Below are positions 7,662 through 13,287 of a DNA stretch of 16,809 nucleotides, piece by piece. Numbering within the stretch: position 1 is the stretch's first letter; each line of letters starts with the position of its first letter. The notes under the pieces are model-generated. The model was not told the origin of the DNA. It made no database searches and worked only from the letters and a program-made list of their open reading frames with translations. This DNA is from Cyanobacteria bacterium UBA11153 (GTDB lineage Bacteria; Cyanobacteriota; Cyanobacteriia; Cyanobacteriales; Coleofasciculaceae). The stretch is taken from assembly GCA_003511885.1 (NCBI GenBank), contig DOIX01000245.1:1-16809 (forward strand), written 5' to 3'. A program made the position numbers and the translations under genes.

Positions 7662-7744
7662 GAGGTATTAAGCAGTTGTCTCATCCATTTTAGCCCAGAA
7701 AATCGCCCCCATACCAACGATTTTATATGATTACTCACCTCCTT

Positions 7745-9994
7745 CTAATTTCTCCGATTAAACTTCGCTTTCAAATCCGCCAAACTAGCAGAATTATTCT
7801 TATTCCGATTCTCACTATTCTTAACACCACCACCATCACTTCCCCCATCATTAGATCTCATCGATAACCCAATCCGCTTCAACTTCTCATCCACAGAAAC
7901 TACTCTTACTTTTACTACTTCTCCCACTTTTACTATCTGTTTGGGATCTTCCACAAATCTGTCTGCTAATTGGGAAATATGTACCAATCCATCTTGATGG
8001 ACTCCAATATCGACAAATGCCCCAAAGTTAGCGACATTTGTCACAATTCCTTCTAATTCCATGCCAATTTTTAGGTCAGATATTTCCTTCACTCCTTCCT
8101 TAAAGGTGGCATATTTAAACTCAGCGCGGGGATCTCGTCCCGGTTTCTCTAATTCTTTAATGATATCCTGAAGTGTGGGTAAGCCAATCGTCTCAGTTAC
8201 ATATTTTTTCAGATTAACTGATTTGAGTTTATCTGCGGCTTGGGATATCTGAGATAAGGGGACATTTAAGTCTTTGGCAATGGCTTCTACTACTGGGTAA
8301 CTCTCTGGATGGACGGCGGTATTATCTAAGGGATTATCACCACCACGAATCCGTAAAAATCCCGCTGCTTGTTCAAAGGCTTTTGGTCCGAGTTTGGCTA
8401 CTTTTAGCAGTTTGCGGCGATTGGTAAAGGCTCCATTTTCATTACGATAAGTAACGATATTCTTGGCAATGGTTGGGGTTAAGCCTGAGACAAAGGTAAG
8501 GAGTTCTTTGGATGCGGTGTTTAAATCTACACCTACATAGTTAACGCAGCTTTCTACTGTATCATCTAACTTCTTTTTCAATAACTTCTGATCCACATCA
8601 TGCTGATACTGTCCCACTCCTATGGATTTAGGGTCAATTTTCACTAATTCTGCTAAAGGATCTTGCAAGCGTCTTCCAATACTAATTGAGCCGCGCACGG
8701 TAACATCTTGATCTGGAAATTCTTCTCGTGCTACATCGCTGGCAGAATAAATAGATGCGCCGGATTCATTGACGATTACTTTGATCGGTTTGCGATCAAT
8801 TGTTTTCAATACTTCTCCCATAAACTCATCAGTTTCTCGCGAAGCAGTACCGTTACCAATCGCAATCAATTCGATCTGGTATTTTTCAATTAGTTTCTTG
8901 ATAATTACCGCCGCTTCAGTAGCTTTTCCGGTATGGGGAAAGATAGTTTGATATTCTAAAAACTTCCCAGTTTCATTCAATACAGTTACTTTACATCCCG
9001 TCCGCAATCCGGGATCTATAGCTAATGTTGGCTTCATTCCCGCCGGGGCAGATAGGAGTAATTCCCGGAGATTTGTCTCAAAAGTTTTAATCGATTCAAG
9101 ATCGGCATAACTTTTGCGATCGCTCCTTACTTCCGTTGTCAATGATGTCTTCATCAAACGGTTAAAGGCATCCTTTAACATTGCCCGATAAAAATCCCGC
9201 ACTGCTGGAATTTTCGTTCTAATTTCCTCAGATTCCAAATAAGATTGAACAGCATCTTCATCAAAGGTAAGGTCAAGACTCAATACTTTTTCACTCTCAC
9301 CTCGGAAAAGTGCTAACATATTGTGAGGCGCAATGTCTTTGGCTTTAATTTGGTAATTGCGGTACATTTCAAATTTAGTCGTACCTTCCGGAAACTCATC
9401 TTTTATCTTAGAGACGAATATGCCATGCTGCATGAAATAGTCTCGCAAATAAGCTCGCAATTCGGCTTTTTCCGATACAGCTTCAGCTAAAATATCGGCT
9501 GCACCTTTAAGTGTCTCTTCTGCGGTTTTTACTCCTTTCTCTTCCGAAATATACTTAGCGGCTTCATCTGTCAGAGAAACAGGTGTTGCTTTGGGATTAT
9601 TCAAAGATTTAATAAATTCTGCCAACGCTTCTAAACCTTTTTCCCTAGCAATAGTTGCTCGCGTGCGGCGTTTAGGTTTATAAGGAAGATAGAGATCTTC
9701 TAGTTCATTTTTTTGTAGGGAAGATTCGATTTTAGCTTTCAGTTCATCAGTCAGTTTACCTTGAGACGAGATCGCATCCAATATCGTGGATTTCCGTTCT
9801 TCTAATTCCGTCAGATAGGTGTAGCGTTCGGAAATATCCCGCAATTGTACCTCGTCGAGGGAATTAGTCCGCTCTTTCCGGTAGCGGGCGATGAAGGGAA
9901 TCGTTGCACCTTCGGCAAATAGGGTGAGAGTATTTTCGATTTGGGCGGGTGTCAGGGATAATTCTTGAGCGAGGAGTTGAGGGATGTTTAGCAT
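7745..9994 (-). CDS. tex: RNA-binding transcriptional accessory protein Tex (YhgF family)
   Basis: Tex is a conserved cytoplasmic nucleic-acid-binding protein that associates with transcription. The 749-residue product has the full domain order. A helical Tex N-terminal region starts with LAQELSLTPAQIENTLTL and ATIPFIARYRKERT. An RNase H-like YqgF domain begins at about 322 (LAIDPGLRTGCKV) and continues through IAIGNGTASRETDEF (377-391). A helix-hairpin-helix region spans about 480-550 (VDLNTASKELLTFVSGL). A C-terminal S1 domain covers about 644-713 (EGIVTNVANFGAFVDIGVHQ... DGLVHISQL). The S1 domain is followed by a glycine/asparagine-rich tail. Length is close to the family norm and no frameshift is seen. 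It is transcribed away from repeat copy 1. The start is the ATG at 9994. Confidence 0.95.
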   Translation of the reverse strand: MLNIPQLLAQELSLTPAQIENTLTLFAEGATIPFIARYRKERTNSLDEVQLRDISERYTYLTELEERKSTILDAISSQGKLTDELKAKIESSLQKNELEDLYLPYKPKRRTRATIAREKGLEALAEFIKSLNNPKATPVSLTDEAAKYISEEKGVKTAEETLKGAADILAEAVSEKAELRAYLRDYFMQHGIFVSKIKDEFPEGTTKFEMYRNYQIKAKDIAPHNMLALFRGESEKVLSLDLTFDEDAVQSYLESEEIRTKIPAVRDFYRAMLKDAFNRLMKTSLTTEVRSDRKSYADLESIKTFETNLRELLLSAPAGMKPTLAIDPGLRTGCKVTVLNETGKFLEYQTIFPHTGKATEAAVIIKKLIEKYQIELIAIGNGTASRETDEFMGEVLKTIDRKPIKVIVNESGASIYSASDVAREEFPDQDVTVRGSISIGRRLQDPLAELVKIDPKSIGVGQYQHDVDQKLLKKKLDDTVESCVNYVGVDLNTASKELLTFVSGLTPTIAKNIVTYRNENGAFTNRRKLLKVAKLGPKAFEQAAGFLRIRGGDNPLDNTAVHPESYPVVEAIAKDLNVPLSQISQAADKLKSVNLKKYVTETIGLPTLQDIIKELEKPGRDPRAEFKYATFKEGVKEISDLKIGMELEGIVTNVANFGAFVDIGVHQDGLVHISQLADRFVEDPKQIVKVGEVVKVRVVSVDEKLKRIGLSMRSNDGGSDGGGVKNSENRNKNNSASLADLKAKFNRRN

Positions 9995-10038
9995 GAGGTG
10001 TGAATGGAGGGGACTTTTACTAGGATACGCATAAAATT

Positions 10039-10279
10039 GACCTCTCCCCCAGCCCCTCTCCTAAGAGGAGAGGGGAGTAAGAATCTCTCCCTTTGGCTGA
10101 TTTTTACCTCTGCCCCAGCCCCTCTCCTGCAAGGCGAGGGGAGTGATTCTCCCCCCTTCCCTTGAAGGGAAGGGGGGTTGGGGGGTTAGGTTTTTATTTT
10201 TGGAGGAATGACACCACCATTGGAATACCGACATCAGGATTGTTAAGTTTTATTACTTAACCCAGTCCAGTGCGATCGC
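10039..10279. repeat. dispersed G/C-rich hairpin repeat, copy 1
   Basis: The element begins GACCTCTCCCCCAGCCCC and contains nested complementary runs: CCCCTCTCCT/AGGAGAGGGG and CCCCCCTTCCCTT/AAGGGAAGGGGGG. It contains two sub-units (about 10039-10093 and 10107-10190). After a G-rich stretch, AAGTTTTATTACTTAACC forms a small hairpin (stems 10242-10247 and 10256-10261), and the copy ends at the HIP1 octamer 10272-10279. A second copy in the same direction lies at 15200-15366. This family of C/G-rich hairpins is common in cyanobacterial genomes and behaves like a MITE- or REP-type repeat. The 346-base gap between tex and the next gene consists of this repeat plus the operator that follows it. 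Confidence 0.85.
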
Positions 10280-10298
10280 TATTATAAATAATAGCGAT
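10275..10298. promoter_or_regulatory. 24-bp perfect dyad, probable operator of the vapBC-like locus
   Basis: The arms ATCGCTATTAT (10275-10285) and ATAATAGCGAT (10288-10298) are perfectly complementary around a central AA. A possible -10, TACAAT, follows at 10300-10305. The dyad lies 43 bases upstream of the antitoxin ATG. Toxin-antitoxin loci are usually repressed by their own antitoxin at such palindromes. It partly overlaps the HIP1 octamer that ends repeat copy 1. Confidence 0.6.
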
Positions 10299-10340
10299 AT
10301 ACAATAAAGATCGCCCTCCTCAACAAACCTTAACTCGACG

Positions 10341-10658
10341 ATGAATACCCAAGCAACTCGTCAAAAACTTATAAATGCGATCGCGGATCTTCCCAGTGAA
10401 GCATTATTAGAACTAACTTATTTCATTGACTATCTTCGTTATAAATCAATTCGTACTCCCCCAATCCCTCAAACTAATCCAGCCTCTGCGCCTTCTGACG
10501 TTTCCATCTTACCAGAACTTCCTTTTTACCAAAGAGCAACCTCTGAAGAATGGACAGAAACCTTTCTAGAGTGGATTGAAACTCACAAAAAAATGAATCA
10601 TCCCATCCTGTCAGATGATGCAATCAGTCGAGAAAGCATTTATGGAGAGAGAGGTTAA
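10341..10658 (+). CDS. VapB-type antitoxin (DUF2281-like) of a broken toxin-antitoxin locus
   Basis: The 105-residue protein begins MNTQATRQKLINAIADLPSE, with a helix ALLELTYFIDYLRYKS. That is the usual opening of DUF2281-like antitoxins of cyanobacterial PIN toxins. The rest is proline-rich linker and an acidic toxin-binding tail (TSEEWTETFLEWIETH). Its stop is directly followed by the GTG of the toxin, as is usual in vapBC pairs. The toxin is truncated, so this antitoxin no longer has a functional partner here. Confidence 0.75.
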   Translation: MNTQATRQKLINAIADLPSEALLELTYFIDYLRYKSIRTPPIPQTNPASAPSDVSILPELPFYQRATSEEWTETFLEWIETHKKMNHPILSDDAISRESIYGERG

Positions 10659-10778
10659 GTGTTATTTTTAGCAGATACTAATCTATTGCTCCGCAGCATC
10701 GATTCCTCCCACTCCATGCACCCTGATGCTGTTAAGGCAATCCTTACCCTCCGCAACAGAGGCGAAAAGATTTACTAG
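10659..10778 (+). pseudogene. vapC-like PIN toxin, truncated to 39 codons
   Basis: A GTG immediately after the antitoxin stop opens the frame VLFLADTNLLLRSIDSSHSM and continues with HPDAVKAILTLRNRGEKIY. This is the unmistakable N-terminus of a PIN-domain VapC, with the first catalytic aspartate in LADTN. Family members run on with ITPQN-like sequence to about 130-140 residues. Here a TAG follows the Y at 10776-10778 and all later sequence is unrelated. The missing two thirds contain the other metal ligands, so the product cannot be active. The break probably marks the left end of the inserted restriction-modification block. The rest of the gene is not found elsewhere in the window. Confidence 0.85.
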
Positions 10779-10800
10779 TCTAGAACAAGTAAATAAACTT

Positions 10801-11667
10801 ATGGCAGTTAAAATTATTGAGTTTTTAGGTATGAATGCTAACGAAATCAATTCATCAGATCCCAGATTGGCTAATAAATTATGTCCTTACATTAACAAAA
10901 CTTGTAAAAAAATTGATCGATATGGTCAACAGAAGCCAATGTGTGTCGTTGAAAGTAAGGGAGGACTGCCGCTGATTGTTTGCGAACATAGGCTTTTGTC
11001 TACAGATATGGAGAATCCAACTTCTTATCAGCGCTCTAGATTACTGGAAATATCCAAGGTAGTATTTGAGGATGGGATTGCAGCTCAAGATATTGAATAC
11101 AAATATGAAGTAACGACAAAACTAAGACAAAGAGCAGACTTTATTCTCAGAGACAAAAGAAACGGTGATGCCTGTATTCTGGAAATTCAAGGTGGTGGGG
11201 AAACAAGTTCGACAAAGATTCTTAGCGATCATATAACCCGGTGGGAAAATGGAGAAAACGTCAGATTAGATGATTTTCCTTTTCGCGTGACAAAAACTGG
11301 AAAGAAAGCTACTCCTGGTTTAATTCCAGCTAATGCTTGGAGGCGTTTACAGGAGCAACTTATCGTTAAAGGTGGAATATGTATTAGTTCTGAGAAAAAG
11401 TTTGTAGCCGCAATGGGAAAAACTATCTATCTGCACCTTCTCGGTAAATTACCCCTGGTAGAAAATCTTAAGCGACAGAAAAGCGGCGCTTGGAATTGTG
11501 CATTCATTTCATATAAAATTACAGAAGGCGTGACAATTGATTTTGAGATAGATCTAGATAATATTTTATATCTAGATCTGAAAGAGTTGATTAATAGACT
11601 AATTGAGTATGGCGAAAAAGATGAAGAACTGTTCACAACTAATATGATTCCTCTAGAAGAGAGCTAG
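10801..11667 (+). CDS. putative NotI-like type II restriction endonuclease
   Basis: The 288-residue product has four cysteines near its N-terminus: C28 and C35 in LCPYINKTC, C48 in PMCVV, and C61 in PLIVCEHRLL. A nuclease core follows: D113 in RADFIL, then E128-I-Q130 in ACILEIQGGG, a Q-ending variant of PD-(D/E)XK. As I recall, NotI combines a four-cysteine iron site with a D...E-x-Q active site, so I call this NotI-like; the recognition sequence is not predictable. It is convergent with the C5 methyltransferase and their 3' ends overlap by 15 bases, supporting an R-M pair. The start is uncertain. An in-frame ATG at 10726 lies in the vapC remnant, so the ATG at 10801 is preferred, though it lacks a clear Shine-Dalgarno. 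The gene may be transcribed from the old vapBC promoter. Confidence 0.6.
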   Translation: MAVKIIEFLGMNANEINSSDPRLANKLCPYINKTCKKIDRYGQQKPMCVVESKGGLPLIVCEHRLLSTDMENPTSYQRSRLLEISKVVFEDGIAAQDIEYKYEVTTKLRQRADFILRDKRNGDACILEIQGGGETSSTKILSDHITRWENGENVRLDDFPFRVTKTGKKATPGLIPANAWRRLQEQLIVKGGICISSEKKFVAAMGKTIYLHLLGKLPLVENLKRQKSGAWNCAFISYKITEGVTIDFEIDLDNILYLDLKELINRLIEYGEKDEELFTTNMIPLEES

Positions 11668-12615
11668 TTGTTTAAATATTGGACGTGGAGTTTCCGCCAC
11701 AAGCTGATGTCCTTTTTCCAGATTAATAATTCGCTCGGCAATATACTTAGCAACATAAACAGTAACAGCATTACCTAAAACTCTGAATCTACGAGAGTCC
11801 AATCTACCGGAAATCCCTGAAGTTTCTCGTACTCCGAAGGAGTCATCCGTCTGACAGACAACATCTGAACTGCCTCTTGAATCAAGCGTCCAAGTTTCTC
11901 CATCATTACGAAATCCTTTTGATTGCGGACCTGCGGTATGCTTTCTACCAATTGAGGCATGTTGGATAGAATATAAATTTGATTTTTTATCGCTGTTTCT
12001 AAATCTGGTGGTAGTGGTTTGTTTCTGGCATTTGCTCTCTCTAGAAGAGACTGCAAATGCTCTATCGTCAAGAAGAATCTTAGCGGAACAAATCGATCCA
12101 AAACTTCCGACAAGGAAGACTCTTCTACGTCTTTGGGGTGTTCCGAAGAATTTAGAGTCAAACACTCTCCACGAAACACCATACCCGCACCTGTCCAACC
12201 GATTGAGGACTTCTGTGAAATCTCTGCCAGAGTTGCTGTTGAGCAATCCGGGGACATTTTCCAGGACAATCCATCGAGGTTTTCGCTCTGCAACAATTCG
12301 GATAAACTCATGAAATAGTCCACTTCTTTCTCCATCTAAACCTTTTCTTTTCCCTTGATTGGCTAAGGATAAGTCTTGACAGGGAAATCCTGCCACATAA
12401 ATATCAGAATCTGGAATTTCCTCAACACTAATTTCAGTGATATCGCTATACAATGGAACATCAGGCCAGTGTTTCTGTAAAACCTTTCGACAAAAAGCAT
12501 CTATTTCACACTGCATGACTACTTTCATCCCAGCCATCTCAAATCCTAAATCAAAGCCTCCAATTCCTGAAAAAAAGGATGCGACTTGCAAAGGTATTTC
12601 CACTATTATGCTCAT
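11653..12615 (-). CDS. C5-cytosine DNA methyltransferase, motif IX apparently out of frame
   Basis: This enzyme transfers methyl from S-adenosylmethionine to cytosine C5. In the 320-residue product, motif I is ASFFSGIGGFDLGFE (12-26). Motif IV is GFPCQDLS with catalytic C79, motif VI is ENVPG (119-123) and motif VIII is QRRRRVFLVG (161-170). Motif X, RVLGNAVTVYVAKYIAERI, begins at about 278. Motif IX is missing from this frame: residues 255-273 read as unrelated sequence. The +1 frame of the same bases encodes a perfect motif IX, RRMTPSEYEKLQGFPVDW. Two compensating indels, near 11850 and near 11795, best explain this. The partner is probably the NotI-like nuclease. The promoter upstream is strong and overlaps two dyads. 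Confidence 0.85.
   Translation of the reverse strand: MSIIVEIPLQVASFFSGIGGFDLGFEMAGMKVVMQCEIDAFCRKVLQKHWPDVPLYSDITEISVEEIPDSDIYVAGFPCQDLSLANQGKRKGLDGERSGLFHEFIRIVAERKPRWIVLENVPGLLNSNSGRDFTEVLNRLDRCGYGVSWRVFDSKFFGTPQRRRRVFLVGSFGSICSAKILLDDRAFAVSSRESKCQKQTTTTRFRNSDKKSNLYSIQHASIGRKHTAGPQSKGFRNDGETWTLDSRGSSDVVCQTDDSFGVRETSGISGRLDSRRFRVLGNAVTVYVAKYIAERIINLEKGHQLVAETPRPIFKQLALF
11775..12335 (-). CDS. overlapping +1-frame reading frame inside the C5 methyltransferase gene, phage-protein-like
   Basis: A 186-residue open frame, shifted +1 relative to the methyltransferase, lies wholly inside it. Its residues include SWKMSPDCSTATLAEISQKS, MVFRGECLTLNSSEHP, DVEESSLSEVLDRFVP and a final LLERANARNKPLPPDLETAI. 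From memory, this pattern matches a family of small phage and prophage proteins of unknown function (SPDF...W...SG...SE.PNDAV.CSLSDVL...LSPKA..GILRRAEKRG..LPP). In this alignment methyltransferase motif VI underlies MSPD and motif VIII underlies DVEESSLSE. The frame then ends with methyltransferase motif IX. Either the frame is translated, or the resemblance reflects mis-framed methyltransferase genes in databases. No Shine-Dalgarno was seen. Confidence 0.35.
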   Translation of the reverse strand: MEKEVDYFMSLSELLQSENLDGLSWKMSPDCSTATLAEISQKSSIGWTGAGMVFRGECLTLNSSEHPKDVEESSLSEVLDRFVPLRFFLTIEHLQSLLERANARNKPLPPDLETAIKNQIYILSNMPQLVESIPQVRNQKDFVMMEKLGRLIQEAVQMLSVRRMTPSEYEKLQGFPVDWTLVDSEF

Positions 12616-12623
12616 ATCTACTA

Positions 12624-12642
12624 GTATACTGCTTGAGTATAC
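12624..12642. promoter_or_regulatory. dyad GTATACT-N5-AGTATAC, probable operator
   Basis: Two perfectly complementary 7-base arms (12624-12630 and 12636-12642) flank GCTTG. The right arm contains the -10 hexamer of the methyltransferase promoter, so a bound repressor would block it. It lies next to the dyad at 12641-12656 and between the divergent methyltransferase and XRE genes. Confidence 0.6.
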
Positions 12643-12664
12643 CCAATATATTGGGTGCAGTCAA
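12636..12664 (-). promoter_or_regulatory. sigma-70-type promoter of the C5 methyltransferase gene
   Basis: On the minus strand, TTGACT (12664-12659) and TATACT (12641-12636) are separated by exactly 17 bases. Transcription would begin near 12629, leaving a leader of about 14 bases before the ATG at 12615. This is the best promoter match I found in the window. Confidence 0.7.
12641..12656. promoter_or_regulatory. 16-bp perfect palindrome in the -35/-10 spacer, probable operator
   Basis: ACCCAATATATTGGGT is its own reverse complement and occupies almost the whole 17-base spacer of the methyltransferase promoter. This is a typical place for a repressor site. The adjacent divergent gene encodes a small XRE protein that could bind it. 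Confidence 0.65.
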
Positions 12665-12684
12665 GTTTTTTTGTGGGAATCTAG

Positions 12685-12927
12685 ATGATAACTATCAAGT
12701 GGAAGCTGAAAGAGTTTCTCAAGCAGGAGGGAATAACTCAGTATAAATTGATTAAGCTTGCTCAAGGAAGAGTCAGTAAAAATACTATTGGTAGTGCGTT
12801 TCGTAATGAACTTAATGGAGTTCAGTTTAGTACATTGACGGCACTTATAGAGGTTTTGGAATCTACCCTAGGGAAAGAGGTTAGCATTTCCGATTTAATT
12901 GAAGTTATCAGAAATGACCTTGACTAG
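12685..12927 (+). CDS. small XRE-family regulator, probable controller of the C5 methyltransferase gene
   Basis: The 80-residue protein consists of one Cro/C1-type helix-turn-helix domain: WKLKEFLKQEGITQYKLIKL is the first half, and SKNTIGSAF forms the recognition helix. C-terminal helices containing TLTALIEVLESTLGKEVSISDLI follow. Size and fold fit the controller proteins of restriction-modification systems and small cyanobacterial XRE regulators. The gene is divergent from the C5 methyltransferase, with 69 bases between the two start codons. That gap contains two perfect dyads, one inside the methyltransferase promoter. I infer repression of the methyltransferase and probably autoregulation. 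The ATG at 12685 has no strong Shine-Dalgarno. It is not linked to the PvuII-like nuclease, which has its own HTH domain. Confidence 0.75.
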   Translation: MITIKWKLKEFLKQEGITQYKLIKLAQGRVSKNTIGSAFRNELNGVQFSTLTALIEVLESTLGKEVSISDLIEVIRNDLD

Positions 12928-13043
12928 CAAAGGAAAAAAAGTTAAAGAATGCTATCCCATCTAAATCCTGTCTGGGCTAAAACCTAATTTTGGGAAATGT
13001 CTAATAAATAGCGCGATCGCGAAATCGACTAAAATATTCTTCT

Positions 13044-13094
13044 AGTCCTCTTTTAGAGGACTTTAGCTATTAGCCAGTGGTTAAAACCACTGGC
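13044..13094. repeat. double-hairpin dispersed repeat
   Basis: Two hairpins lie in series: AGTCCTC/GAGGACT (13044-13050 and 13056-13062, loop TTTTA), then GCCAGTGGTT/AACCACTGGC (13073-13082 and 13085-13094, two-base centre). The linking text TTTAGCTATTAGCC and this hairpin pair recur, as I recall, as a dispersed element in several filamentous cyanobacteria. It fills much of the 360-base gap between the XRE gene and the PvuII-like methyltransferase. It could also serve as a terminator for the XRE gene, though no T-run follows. Confidence 0.65.
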
Positions 13095-13117
13095 GGTTGT
13101 TGGGGTTTAGATAAGAT

Positions 13118-13246
13118 CTAACTAAAAGCTTTACATCTTGCTTGAGCATCTCGCAATCCCAGCTCTTGTAAAGTTACTGCACTTACACCAAAGGTATCAG
13201 TTAACCACTCGGCTAGATTAGATTGACTTCTCCCCCAATTTAGCAA
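13118..13246 (-). pseudogene. N-terminal remnant of a DUF5615 PIN-like toxin gene
   Basis: On the minus strand this frame reads LLNWGRSQSN, then LAEWLTDTFGVSAVTLQELG, then LRDAQ, and ends after ARCKAFS at a TAG (13120-13118). The middle matches the opening of DUF5615 PIN-like toxins, where a degenerate LDA-x-LSP start is followed by LA-x-WL...F...A..L.ELGLRDA. Family members run to about 110 residues and hold further acidic ligands downstream. Here similarity stops at about 13141, close to the double-hairpin repeat, and the start is also eroded. It is a dead fragment. Confidence 0.6.
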
Positions 13247-13269
13247 TTTAGCTTTATAGTATAAAAAGC

Positions 13270-13278
13270 ACTGCTAGT
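13270..13278. promoter_or_regulatory. possible C-box (ACT-GCT-AGT) before the PvuII-like methyltransferase
   Basis: ACTGCTAGT has the ACT-N3-AGT symmetry of PvuII-type controller boxes and ends nine bases before the methyltransferase ATG. Two better boxes with the same core lie upstream of the fused nuclease. A single six-base match has a modest chance of arising at random in this gap. Confidence 0.3.
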
Positions 13279-13287
13279 TTGTTTTAA

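Noticed and set aside
12008..12318. Two plus-strand open frames opposite the C5 methyltransferase
   Set aside because: They show no recognisable domain and lie antisense to the conserved methyltransferase motifs; they are frame shadows.
13224..13260. TTGACT/TATAGT as promoter of the PvuII-like methyltransferase
   Set aside because: The hexamers are about 25 bases apart, too far for a sigma-70-type promoter.
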